This document shows, in pieces, positions 8,381 to 17,900 of a DNA stretch of 47,556 bases. How positions within the stretch are numbered: the stretch's first letter is position 1; each line of letters starts with the position of its first letter. The position numbers were made by a program, and so were the translations under genes. The notes beneath the pieces were generated by a model. The model saw only the letters and a list, made by a program, of their open reading frames with translations, was not told the DNA's origin and did not search any database. Origin of the DNA: Paractinoplanes ferrugineus (GTDB lineage: Bacteria > Actinomycetota > Actinomycetes > Mycobacteriales > Micromonosporaceae); assembly GCF_016862195.1 (NCBI RefSeq), contig NZ_BOMM01000082.1, positions 1 through 47,556 on the forward strand, read 5' to 3'.

Positions 8381-9325
8381 TCAGCTCGCGGCCACGCTCT
8401 GCCGGGTGGGGTCGACCACCCGGGGAGCGACGCGCTCGGCCCAGCCGGCCGGGTCGGCGAAGTCGAGGAAGTGGCCCAGCCCGGTGAGCTCGCCCACCGG
8501 GTCCTGGAGCAGGTCCTCGTACCGCATGCGCAGCAGTTCCCGCGGCGGATCGTCGGTGAGCGCCTGCTCCGCCTTGCTGCTCAGGAACGCGCACAGGCTG
8601 ACATAGCGCTTCACGTCGGCGCCGCGCTCGCGCAGGGCCTCGACGGTCAGTTTCTCCGGCCGGAACGGCTCCACCGCGGCGGGCACGGACGCGCCCGGTT
8701 CGAGGTCGAACGGGTCGATGCCGTAACGGGCCTGGGTCTCCACCCGCATCTGCACGAGCTGGAAGGACGAGTGCCGGCTCATCGACTTGGCGGTGTCGGC
8801 CCAGTTGCGCGTCAGGTAGACGAACTTGGCGCCGGGGTGGTCGGCCAGCAGCGAGGTCGCCCACTGGGTGGACCCGCCGGAACGTTCGACCCACCGCTTG
8901 CGGCCCAGCATCGTGGCCAGCAGGTCCATGAAGGCCTCGTGGTGCCGCGGCACGGACTGGGCGGGGAAACCCGGCACCCGCTCGGCCAGGGCGTCGAAGA
9001 GCGCGTCCGGATCGTCGGTGAGCTTGCACAGGGTGATCGCCAGCACCCGCGGCAACGACATCATGTCGTCGGCCCACCGGCCGGTCGGCGGGTAGCGGAC
9101 CTCCTTGGGCGGGACGCCGAGCCGGAACAGCACCGCCAGCTCGGTCTTGGGGCTGGCCAGCATGGCCCAGTACTCGGCGCCGGTGAGCACGGCCTGACTC
9201 CGCGGCCACGGCGCGATCGACGTGAAGAACTCCTGGACCGAGCAGGTCTCCGGCTCCTCGACGATCAGGTCGGACAGCAGCGTGGACCCGCATCTGCCGT
9301 TGCTCAGAATGATGGCCCTATCCAT
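8381..9325 (-). CDS. PAPS-dependent sulfotransferase
   Basis: This 314-residue cytosolic protein belongs to the P-loop sulfotransferase superfamily, which moves sulfate from PAPS to a hydroxyl group. The 5'-phosphosulfate loop is SNGRCGSTLLSD (residues 8-19), and the 3'-phosphate motif YLTRNWADTAKSMSRH lies near 168-183, with the expected Arg and Ser. Its start overlaps the stop of the alpha/beta hydrolase by 8 bases, so the two are translationally coupled. The acceptor is not known. Its place directly after PKS, ACP and hydrolase genes implies that it sulfates a lipid or polyketide, either as the final product or as an ACP-bound or released beta-hydroxy intermediate. Confidence 0.85.
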   Translation of the reverse strand: MDRAIILSNGRCGSTLLSDLIVEEPETCSVQEFFTSIAPWPRSQAVLTGAEYWAMLASPKTELAVLFRLGVPPKEVRYPPTGRWADDMMSLPRVLAITLCKLTDDPDALFDALAERVPGFPAQSVPRHHEAFMDLLATMLGRKRWVERSGGSTQWATSLLADHPGAKFVYLTRNWADTAKSMSRHSSFQLVQMRVETQARYGIDPFDLEPGASVPAAVEPFRPEKLTVEALRERGADVKRYVSLCAFLSSKAEQALTDDPPRELLRMRYEDLLQDPVGELTGLGHFLDFADPAGWAERVAPRVVDPTRQSVAAS

Positions 9326-10121
9326 GGCGTTCCCCCTCGGAACCGGTGGTGACGAACGGCGCGGTGTCCCGCAGCCAGGTCAAGAGGTGCCCGCGCACCT
9401 CGGCGGTGCGCTCGATGAGCACCGAGTGGCCGGCCCCGTCCAGCACGACGGAGCGGGCCTGGGGCAGCAGTTGCTCGGTCCGGCCGGCGAGCTCACGGAC
9501 GCGGGAGTCCCGGCCGTAGAGGCAGAGCACCGGGCAGGTCAGCGCGGCGAACTCGGCCGGCGCGGGCAGCCGGCTGGCCGGCAGTTCCGCGACGATCTCG
9601 GTCTCCGACAGCAGCCGCCGCACGTCACGCAGCCGGCGGGCGAAGGCCGCGCCGGCGCCCACCCGGCCCGGGTCGGCCCCGGCCCGGGTCAGCCGGGCCG
9701 ACATCCGGGCGAACCACTCCGGCATCGGCGGCGCCGAGTCGATCGCCACGACGCCGGCCACCCGGTCCGGGTGACGCAGCGCGTAGGCGAAGGCGACCGT
9801 GCCGCCGAACGAGTTCCCGACCAGATGCACCCGGCCGGTGACGCCCCAGTGGTCGAGCAGGCCCTCGAGGTCGTCGGCGAAGTCGTCGAGGGCGTAGCCC
9901 CGGGCCGGGCGGTCGCTGCGGCCGTGCCCGCGCAGGTCGTACATCAGCACCCGCAGGCCGCTCGCGGCCAGTGGATGCGCCATGGTCAGGTACCAGCTGG
10001 CCAGGTTGTCGCCGGCCATGCCGTGCACCAGAACCACGGTCGGCGGCTCCATGTCGTCCCCGGCGACCGGCGGCAGTTCCGCGACGTGCAGGGTGACCCC
10101 GTTGACGCGTACGAGGGTCAT
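9318..10121 (-). CDS. Alpha/beta hydrolase (candidate chain-releasing thioesterase)
   Basis: This 267-residue single-domain alpha/beta hydrolase has VLVHGMAGDN (oxyanion region, about 30-39), GNSFGG with nucleophile Ser104, Asp205 in LYGRDSRV, and His232 in GAGHSV. A second acid, Asp128, sits 24 residues after the Ser at the end of the next strand. Its ATG overlaps the ACP stop as ATGA, and its own stop overlaps the sulfotransferase start, so it belongs to the synthase operon. The likely role is hydrolysis or transfer of the finished chain from the ACP. It has no signal peptide. Another small-molecule hydrolase activity on the product is also possible. Confidence 0.85.
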   Translation of the reverse strand: MTLVRVNGVTLHVAELPPVAGDDMEPPTVVLVHGMAGDNLASWYLTMAHPLAASGLRVLMYDLRGHGRSDRPARGYALDDFADDLEGLLDHWGVTGRVHLVGNSFGGTVAFAYALRHPDRVAGVVAIDSAPPMPEWFARMSARLTRAGADPGRVGAGAAFARRLRDVRRLLSETEIVAELPASRLPAPAEFAALTCPVLCLYGRDSRVRELAGRTEQLLPQARSVVLDGAGHSVLIERTAEVRGHLLTWLRDTAPFVTTGSEGERHG

Positions 10122-10414
10122 GAGGCCGCCGGAACCTGGTCGAGTGAGCGGGTGACGAAGTCGACGAGGTCGCCGACCTTGAGCTCGGCCATCGAGGAGA
10201 CGTCGAGCCCGGCGACGAACTGGGCGAAGTTCACCGAGTCGCCGAACCGGCTCTGCAGGCGCCCGGCCAGTGACACCACGTCGAGGCTCTCCATCCCGAG
10301 GTCGTCGCGGAAGGTGCTGTCGAGTTCGATCGGCAGGTCGGTCCCGAAGTCGCCCAGCACGGCACGCAGCATGGCTTCGATGTCGGCGCGGATCACGGTC
10401 TTGTCGGCAGGCAT
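10118..10414 (-). CDS. Free-standing acyl carrier protein
   Basis: This 98-residue carrier protein contains DDLGMESLDVVSLAGRL, in which Ser43 would carry the 4'-phosphopantetheine arm. The real start is the ATG at 10412-10414, 8 bases after the second PKS stop. A GAGG in the end of that gene serves as ribosome site. Upstream in-frame codons are antisense noise from the PKS gene. It is probably primed by the phosphopantetheinyl transferase domain at the end of the neighbouring PKS. It could carry the starter, the growing chain, or the chain presented to the hydrolase and sulfotransferase. Confidence 0.92.
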   Translation of the reverse strand: MPADKTVIRADIEAMLRAVLGDFGTDLPIELDSTFRDDLGMESLDVVSLAGRLQSRFGDSVNFAQFVAGLDVSSMAELKVGDLVDFVTRSLDQVPAAS

Positions 10415-10422
10415 GAGCGTCC

Positions 10423-13400
10423 TCAGCTCTCGATGGGATGTGACTGGCCCCGGGTCCAGGCCACGACGTACCGGCGGTCGGGCAGGCCCGGAGGGTTCTG
10501 GATCTCGGTGTGCTCGACCCGGTGGAGCAGGTCGCCGACCGCCACGTCGAGGTCGGCGCCGGTGACGACGAACTTGCGGGGCGCGCCGTCCAGGCCGGTG
10601 CCCAGCGACTTGCCGACCGCCTCCTTGGCCGCCCAGAAACGGGCGAACCAGAGGGCGCGGTCGCCGCCCAGCCGGTCGAGCAACTCCCGCTCGCCGGCGG
10701 TCAGGGCGTACTGATGGGTGGTCTCGGCCCGGTCGGTGACCTCGACGACGTCGATGCCCGGCGCACCCGCGCCGCGCGGCACGGCGAGGGCCACGCCGAC
10801 CTCGGCGCAGTGCGCCAGCGACACGTCGCACTCCAGCAGGCCACGACCGGGGCGTACGCGCGCCTCGGGCCGGCCGGTGGCGTCGTTGGTGATGGCCACC
10901 TCGATCGGATAGATCCCGCCCAGTCCGGCATCCTGCTGCTGGAAGCGGACGGCGTCCTTGGCGGCGATCCGGCCGAGCAGCCACTGCCGGCGCCGGGCCG
11001 GCATCATCCGCTCGTACTCGGCGTTCGCCTCGGTGCCGAGGATGCTGAACGCGGTCATCCCCCGGGTCACCGGGTCGCTCCAGCGGTCGAACGCGATCGC
11101 GAACCCGCTCTCGTGCCGGACCGACAGGGCGTACCGGTCGGGGAACCGCTCGGCCGGGCGGGTCGCCGGGTCGGTGTCGAAACGCCTGTCGACGGCGCCG
11201 TCGATCTGCGCCCACACCCGGCCGTCGAGCCACAGCTGCAGATCGGCGACGAGCTCCCGGTCGTCGATGGAGCGGATCCGGGCCACCGTCTCGAAGCGGG
11301 TGCCGGCCGGCTGGGGCGGCCCGAAGAAGCGGATGTGGCGCAACTCCACCGGCAGGGCCACGGTCCGCAGCGGCTGCGTGGTGATCAGCCAGTTCCCGAT
11401 CGTCTGCAGCGCGTTGTCGAGCAGGGCGCCCGGGGCCCGCGGCTGGGTGACGGTGCCGCGGACGTGCCGGTCGCCGAGGGCATGGATCGCGGTGACGCCC
11501 TGGAACTGCGGGCCGTGGAACATCAGGCGCTCGGTGTACATCTCGGCGGCGCTGGTGGTGGGCGGCCGTTCGGTGGCCGGGTCGTGCGTCCACCGAGCCG
11601 GGGCCTCGGCCGGGTAGCCGGGGGCCAGGTCCACGAGGCCGCGGGCGTACTGGCCCAGCTCGACGGCCAGGACGTCCGGGGCGACGTGGCGCACGGTGAC
11701 CTCGACCTCGACCGCGGGCTCGGCCAGCAGCCAGCGGTTGAACTTCGCCTCCCGCACCCCGACGACGCGCCGGTCCCCCGCGGCCCGCCCGGCGAAGTCC
11801 ATCATGAACTGCACGATGGTGGTGGCGGCGACGACCGGGCGGCGGTCCTCGACCGTCGGCCAGTCCGCCGGCTGGACGAAGAAGCAGTGATCGATCAGGT
11901 ACGGCATGGTGGCCAGCGAGACCGGCAGGCTCGACGTCACCGGCGAGGGTGGTCCCGGCGCGACCGACGGGTCGGTGCGGGTCGGGTCGGTGCGGGTCGG
12001 GTCGGTGCGGGTCGGGGCGGTGCGGGTCGGGGCGGGGCGGGGCGCGTTCGCCGCGTCGATCACCGCGACCGCGTGGTCCGCGGTCTCGGCCAGCAGCGCC
12101 GCCAGCTCGGCCGCCGCGCTCGACTTCCCGGCGAGCCGATCGAGCGCCGTCAGCGCCCGGTGGCGGGCGTCGTCGGTGAGCGGCGGGGGCGCCGACGGCC
12201 GGCCGCCACCAAGCGATTCGGCCGCGCCCAGCCCCAGTTTCACCAGGGGGTCGGCCAGGTTCAGCCGCACCGCGGGACCGCGTTGACCGGTCGGGACCAC
12301 CACGCCGCTGCCCTGGTGGCGGGCCGCCGGGCGACCGGTGGCCGGCGCGTCGAGCGCGCCGAGATCGGGGTCGCCGCCGTCCACCCACAGCGCCGTCGCC
12401 ACCCGGCGAAGCTGGTTGAGCCCGTCGCGGCGGGACAGGTTCACCGGCACCGCGAGATGCTCCCGATCACGCAGGACGTCGTCGATCAGCGAGGCCAGCT
12501 GGCCCGCGCCGACCTGCAGGAAGACCCGGATGCCGGCGTCGTGCATGGCCGTCACGGTCTGCCGGAACCGGACCGGCTCGACCATGTGCCGGGCGAAGAT
12601 CTCGTTCACCTGGTCCGGGTCGTCCGGGAACGGCGCGGCGAGCAGACCCGACCAGACCGGCACCTCGGTCGGCCCGACCTCCCACTTGCCGATCGCCGAG
12701 GTGATGGCTTGCAGCCCTTCGGCGAAGACCGGCGTGTGGAAGGCGGACCGGAACGGCAGCAGCTGGCACAGCACTTTGTCGGCCCGGAGCTGGTCGACGA
12801 GCCGTTGCACCTGCGGCCGGGGTCCGTTGATCACGCACTGGGTGGGCGCGTTGTCGTGCGTCAGCACCACACCGGGATAACCGGCGAGCACCGGCGTGAC
12901 GGTGTGCGCGGGCGCGGTGATCGCGGCGAACGCGTAACCCGCGACCTCCACCGAACCGGCGTCGAACGCCCGCAGGAACGCGGCTACGCCCTGGGTGCTC
13001 ATCTGACCGCTGACCACGGCGGCGGTCCACTCGCCGATGCTGTGCCCGGCGACCGCGTCGGGGCGGATCCGGATGGCCCGCAGGGCGTGGTCGAGCACCC
13101 GGCCGACCTCGACCAGACCGGAGCCGTGCTGGCCCAGGTCGGACGGCACCCAGTCCTGGTAGGGCAGGCCGAAGTGGTCGGCGACGTCGGCGACCCGGGG
13201 CGCGAACTCGGCCTCCAGGCCGGGGAAGACGAAGGCCAGCTTGCCGCCGCCCGGGCCGAGCAGCGGTCGCGGCGTGAACCAGATGTCCCGGCCGCCCCGC
13301 CAGCTCTGGCCGCGGGCCACCATCTTGCGGGCGACACCGAGGCGCTGGTCGCTCGGGTCCACGATGCCGATCCGGGCCGGCCCGGTGCCGGTGGGAGTCG

Positions 13401-14898
13401 GCAGCCGGCGCAGCTCGGTGGCGTCCCGGTCGAGCATGACCGACAGCGCCTCGTGGTCGGGGGCGGCCAGCCAGACCACCCGGTCGGGCTCGGTGACCGA
13501 GACCCGCGCGGGCGGCTCGTACTGTTCGATGATCACGTGGGCGTTGATGCCGCCGAACCCGAACGCGTTGACGGCGGCCCGGCGCGGGCCCGTGCTCCGC
13601 CACTCGCGGGCGGCGTCGATCGGCGCGAACCGGGTGCGGGCCATCTCGGTACGCGGGTTACCGCAGTGCAGGGTCGGCAACAGGGTGGCGTGGTGCACGG
13701 CCAGGGTGGCCTTGATCAGTCCGGCGATCCCGGCGGCCGGCATGGTGTGGCCGATCATCGACTTCACCGAGCCGATCACCACCGGTTCGGTGCCGGCCGG
13801 CGGCCCGAACACCTCGGCGAGGGTGGTGAGCTCGGCCGCGTCACCGGTCGGGGTGCCGGTGCCGTGCGCCTCGATGAGCCCCAGCGCGTCCGGGGCGGTC
13901 GGGTCGAGACCGGCGTCCGCCCAGGCCCGGCGGAGCGCGAGGACCTGCCCCGAGCTGGCGGGGTTGAACATGCTCGCCGAACGGCCGTCGCTGGAGGTGC
14001 CGATGCCCCGGATCACGGCGTAGACGCGGTCCCCGGCGCGCTCGGCGTCGGCCAGCCGCTTGAGCACCACCATGCCGGTTCCCTCACCGATGAGCAGACC
14101 ATCGGCCGCGGCGTCGAACGGCCGGCTCACGCCCGCCCGGGACAGCGCCTTGAGCTGGCTGAACACCGACCAGAAGCTGATGTCGTGGACATGGTGGACG
14201 CCGCCGGCGAGCACCGCGTCGAGCCGCCCCGCCGCGAGTTCGGCGACGCCCTGGTCGACGGCCAGCAGCGAGGAGGCGCAGGCGGCGTCGATCGTGTACG
14301 CCGGGCCGCGCAGGTTGAGCCGGTTCGCCACCCGGGAGGCCGCGAGGTTGGGTACCAGACCGATGGTGCCCTCGGGCTGGTGCTTGCCGAGCCGCTCGTC
14401 GAAAGTCGAGCGGATCTTCTCCAACTGATCCTCGTCGAGCTGCGGGACGAGCTCGCGAAGCACCCCGAGGACCTGATTGGACATGCGTACGCGCTGGGTG
14501 TAGCGCGACTGGGCGGGGCTCAGCACACCGCCCCGGCCGAGGATGACCCCGATCCGGTCGCTGTCGGGCAGCCGGGCCGGCCCACCCGCGTCGGCGATCG
14601 CGGCCGCGGCCACCTCGAGCGCGATCAACTGGTCCGGTTCGATGTCACCCACCGAGTTCGGCATCATGCCGAACTTCAGCGGCTCGAACGTGGCGTTCTC
14701 GTCGACGAAGCCGCCCCGCCGGCAGTAGACCCGGTCGGGCCGGTGCGCCTGGTCCGGATCGTAGAACTCGGCGTCCCAGCGGTCGGTCGGCACGTCGGTG
14801 ATGGCGTCCCGGCCGGTACGAAGATTCTGCCAGTACTCGTCGAGGTCGGCGGCACCCGGGAAGAGCGCCGCCATCCCCACGATCGCGATCGGTTCCAT
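10423..14898 (-). CDS. Iterative type I PKS subunit, KS-AT-DH-PPTase
   Basis: This 1491-residue synthase subunit is of the PUFA/hglE/enediyne-like class. The KS (about 1-460) has Cys near 205 in DAACASS and His in EAHGTGT (about 341) and KSMIGHT (about 381), so it is active and not a chain-length factor. The AT (about 545-860) has GHSIGEW near 619 and SAFHTP near 719. A disordered linker (about 860-985) contains PTRTD repeats. A hotdog dehydratase begins near 995, with His in LIDHCFF and Asp in LLDNALQ near 1158. The C-terminus is a phosphopantetheinyl transferase with GIDVVEV near 1380 and WAAKEAVGK near 1420. It lacks an ACP, KR and ER, which the neighbouring subunit and free ACP provide. 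The ATG is 7 bases after the upstream PKS stop. Confidence 0.92.
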   Translation of the reverse strand: MEPIAIVGMAALFPGAADLDEYWQNLRTGRDAITDVPTDRWDAEFYDPDQAHRPDRVYCRRGGFVDENATFEPLKFGMMPNSVGDIEPDQLIALEVAAAAIADAGGPARLPDSDRIGVILGRGGVLSPAQSRYTQRVRMSNQVLGVLRELVPQLDEDQLEKIRSTFDERLGKHQPEGTIGLVPNLAASRVANRLNLRGPAYTIDAACASSLLAVDQGVAELAAGRLDAVLAGGVHHVHDISFWSVFSQLKALSRAGVSRPFDAAADGLLIGEGTGMVVLKRLADAERAGDRVYAVIRGIGTSSDGRSASMFNPASSGQVLALRRAWADAGLDPTAPDALGLIEAHGTGTPTGDAAELTTLAEVFGPPAGTEPVVIGSVKSMIGHTMPAAGIAGLIKATLAVHHATLLPTLHCGNPRTEMARTRFAPIDAAREWRSTGPRRAAVNAFGFGGINAHVIIEQYEPPARVSVTEPDRVVWLAAPDHEALSVMLDRDATELRRLPTPTGTGPARIGIVDPSDQRLGVARKMVARGQSWRGGRDIWFTPRPLLGPGGGKLAFVFPGLEAEFAPRVADVADHFGLPYQDWVPSDLGQHGSGLVEVGRVLDHALRAIRIRPDAVAGHSIGEWTAAVVSGQMSTQGVAAFLRAFDAGSVEVAGYAFAAITAPAHTVTPVLAGYPGVVLTHDNAPTQCVINGPRPQVQRLVDQLRADKVLCQLLPFRSAFHTPVFAEGLQAITSAIGKWEVGPTEVPVWSGLLAAPFPDDPDQVNEIFARHMVEPVRFRQTVTAMHDAGIRVFLQVGAGQLASLIDDVLRDREHLAVPVNLSRRDGLNQLRRVATALWVDGGDPDLGALDAPATGRPAARHQGSGVVVPTGQRGPAVRLNLADPLVKLGLGAAESLGGGRPSAPPPLTDDARHRALTALDRLAGKSSAAAELAALLAETADHAVAVIDAANAPRPAPTRTAPTRTDPTRTDPTRTDPSVAPGPPSPVTSSLPVSLATMPYLIDHCFFVQPADWPTVEDRRPVVAATTIVQFMMDFAGRAAGDRRVVGVREAKFNRWLLAEPAVEVEVTVRHVAPDVLAVELGQYARGLVDLAPGYPAEAPARWTHDPATERPPTTSAAEMYTERLMFHGPQFQGVTAIHALGDRHVRGTVTQPRAPGALLDNALQTIGNWLITTQPLRTVALPVELRHIRFFGPPQPAGTRFETVARIRSIDDRELVADLQLWLDGRVWAQIDGAVDRRFDTDPATRPAERFPDRYALSVRHESGFAIAFDRWSDPVTRGMTAFSILGTEANAEYERMMPARRRQWLLGRIAAKDAVRFQQQDAGLGGIYPIEVAITNDATGRPEARVRPGRGLLECDVSLAHCAEVGVALAVPRGAGAPGIDVVEVTDRAETTHQYALTAGERELLDRLGGDRALWFARFWAAKEAVGKSLGTGLDGAPRKFVVTGADLDVAVGDLLHRVEHTEIQNPPGLPDRRYVVAWTRGQSHPIES
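11971..12030 (-). repeat. 15-bp tandem repeat encoding a PTRTD linker
   Basis: Four head-to-tail copies of a 15-bp unit (GTCGGTGCGGGTCGG on the plus strand) lie here, three identical and one with a single change. They are in frame within the second PKS and encode the pentapeptide repeat PTRTD in the linker between AT and DH. Copy number could vary between strains without breaking the frame. Confidence 0.85.
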
Positions 14899-14905
14899 CA
14901 GCCGG

Positions 14906-17900
14906 TTACCAGCCCGACGCCGTCAGCACGACCGCGTCGACCGCGGCATCACCCCAGGCCAGCTCGCGGAGCAGGCTCAGCGCGCCCTCCTCCGGGTCGA
15001 TCAGGTCGATGCCCCGCCTGCCGTACTCGGCGGTCAGCTCGGCGGTCACCATGCCACCGTGGTTCCCGACCGGCGCCCACGGTCCCCAGTGCACGGTCAG
15101 GGCCCGGCCGCCCGACCGGTGTGCCCAGCGCGCGGCGAGCGTGCCGAGAGCGTCGTTGGCGGCGGCGTAGTCGCTCTGCCCGCGATTGCCGTAGGCCGCC
15201 GCGATGCTGCCGAACATCACCGTGAAAAGCGGTGCGGAACCGGCCGCCTCGAGGGCGTCGAGCACCGACCGGGCACCGTCGACCTTGGTGCGGAAGACCC
15301 GCTCGAACGAGGCCGGGTCCTTGTCGGCGATCAGCTTGTCCTCGATGATGCCGGCAGCGTAGACAACTCCGTCAATTCGTCCGTGGGTGTCCTGGATCTG
15401 CTTGATGAGCCGGTGCGTGGCCTCGTCATCCCGCACGTCGAGAGTGTGGTAGCGCACCTGCGCACCCAGTTCGGTGAGCTCGGCGATGGTCGCGGCGACC
15501 TCGCGGGCGGCGAGAACGGCCGACGCGGTGCGGTCGATCTCGGCCGGCGACCGCATCCCCCGCCGGGCCAGGACGCCCCGCAGCGCGACCGGGTCGTGCG
15601 CCGCGCCCAGCTCGGGATCCTCGTCGGTCTGCGGCAACGGCGTACGCCCCACCAGCTCGAGCCGGCAGCGGGCGGCACCGGCCAGGGTGCGGGCGAACCA
15701 CGGCGTGATGCCGCGGGCCCCGCCGATCAGCACGACCACCGAGTCCGCGTCGAGGCCGATGGCGCGCGCCTCGCTCACCCCGTCCCCGGCCGGCCCGGCG
15801 CCCCCGTCGGCAAGCATGCCGAGCCCCACCGGGGTGAGCACCTCGGCCAGCCGGTCACCGGCGCCTCGGCGCACGATCGGAGCCGGGGTCCCGTCGCCGA
15901 TCTCCTCGATCAGCAGCCGGGTCACGTCGGCGGCGTCCGGGTCGGACTCCAGCTCGACGTAGCGCGCGACGACCTGCGGGTATTCGCGGGCGACGGTCCG
16001 GAAGAAGCCCGGCATGCCATCCGTGCCGATGCTGCCGCCCGCCGGGCCGGCCGCCAGGAGCCAGCGCGGACCGGCCGCCAGCGCCGCCTTGAGAAAGCCG
16101 AAGGCGGCCGGCAGGAGCGGTGCGGTGCCGGTCAGTCCGTCGAGGACGATGATGCCGTCGAAACCGGCCGGGCCGGGATCGGCGGGCTCGGCTCCGGTCG
16201 GCGCGATCACGCCCGACGCGCCCAGCTCGGCAAGCGCGTCCGCGAGCGGGGCGGCCACCGTGGCGGCGCCGGTGATGAGGAACCGCGCACCGGTGAGGTC
16301 CAGGCGGGACGCGCCCGCCGGGGCGGGCGCCCAACCGTTGATCATGCGCCGGGGGGCGATGCCGGCGGCCGTCGGCGACTGTTCCGCCGCGGCCTCAGGC
16401 ACGAAAGGGACGGGCGCCACCTCCGGGCCGGCCTCGCCGTTGACCCGGGTGTCCAACCAGGACACCATCGAGCGCACGGTCCGCGCCTTGACCAGTTCCT
16501 CCAGCTCCCCTTCGGGGCCGTCGACCGACAGGCCCAGCCGGTTGGCGACCTCACCGGCCACCTCGGCTCGTTTGATCGAGTCGACGCTCAGGTCCGCCTC
16601 CAGATCGAGGTCGAGCTCGATCAGCTCCTCCGGATAGCCGGTCCGGTCACTGATCACCGAGAGCACCGCGGCCCGCACGTCCACCGCCGCCGCGGCGGGT
16701 GACTCGAAGACCGCCTCGGTCTCGGCCACCGTCGGCGAGCCGAGCAGCGCCGGCCCGGGGGCCGGCGAGAGCGGCCGGTCGACCGTCCGCGCGGGGGCGG
16801 CGGGCCGCTCGAGGGAGCGCAGCGGGGGCTCGTCGTCCTGCCAGACGAGCCGGCCGCCGGCCGGCTGTTCGCCGAGGAAGGCGAGGAGCACGTCGCGCTG
16901 GGTCGCGATCAGTTCGCGGCTGGTTCGCAGGAAGTCGCTCACCAGTTCGCCACGGCTGTCGTGGCCGCCGCCCGGGGCGGAGTGGGACGCGGACATCGTG
17001 AGTACCTCGATTCGCCGGGGCGGATTCACTCCACCGGTCAGATGTTTGCCGTCACGGTCCCGGACGAGCTGGCCGTCGACCGTCCAGGTGGGACGGTTCG
17101 GCCGCGGGACGTCCGCCGGCCCGCCGGTGGCCCGGCCGCGGAACAGCCAGCCGGTGTCGACCGGGAGCCCGGCGCAGGCCAGTTCGGCGGCGGCGACGAG
17201 CAGGCCGCGTACGCCGTCGCCGGACCGGCCGTCGGGCGCCACGCTCAGGTGCGGGCGGTCGCCGAGCACCGCGTCCACCAGGCCGCTGAGCACCCGGCCC
17301 GGACCCGCCTCGACGAACACCCGGGCGCCCGCCTCGTACATCGCCTCGATCTGCTCCACGAAGCGGACCGGGGCACCGATCTGGGCGGCCAGGCCGGCAC
17401 GCACGTCGGCGGCCGTCGTGGGATAGGGCTTCGCGGTGTGGTTGGACCACACCGGCAGCCCCGGGGCGTGGACCTGGTGGCTCGCGAGGGTGGCCGCGAA
17501 GGACTCGGTGGCATCGGCCACGACCGGGCTGTGGAAGGCGCAGGCGACCGGGATGCGCCGGGCCCGCAGTCCGGCCTCGGTGAGGACGGTGACGGCCCGC
17601 TCGACGGACTCGGTCCGCCCCGAGATCACGATCTGGGTGGGGGCGTTGCGGTTGGCGAGCGTCACCTCGTCGGCCAGGCCGGCCGCGGTCAGCGCCTCGG
17701 TGATCTGCTCGGCGGTGCCGTTGACGGCGGCCATCGTGCCCGGGTCGTCGCCGGCGGCGGTCAGGATCGCCGCGGCCCGGTCCCGGCTCAGTCCGAGCAG
17801 GGTGCCCGGGTCGAAGGCGCCGGCGGTGCACAGCGCGACCAGCTCGCCGTAGCTGTGGCCGCCCACCATGTCGGGCCGGACACCGAAATCGCGCAGCAGG

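Noticed and set aside
11971..12030. CRISPR array
   Set aside because: The units are contiguous 15-mers without spacers and are in frame inside a PKS gene.
10415..12388. Upstream extension of the ACP reading frame on the minus strand
   Set aside because: Only the last 98 codons form a protein domain; the rest is out-of-frame PKS sequence.
10423..14898. Chain-length factor or enediyne PKS assignment
   Set aside because: The KS keeps its Cys and both His residues, so it is not a CLF. The classical enediyne single-chain KS-AT-ACP-KR-DH-PPTase order is absent, as are enediyne accessory genes.
10510..15225. 1571-residue plus-strand ORF opposite the second PKS
   Set aside because: It is fully antisense to intact KS-AT-DH-PPTase domains, with low-complexity composition and no ribosome site.
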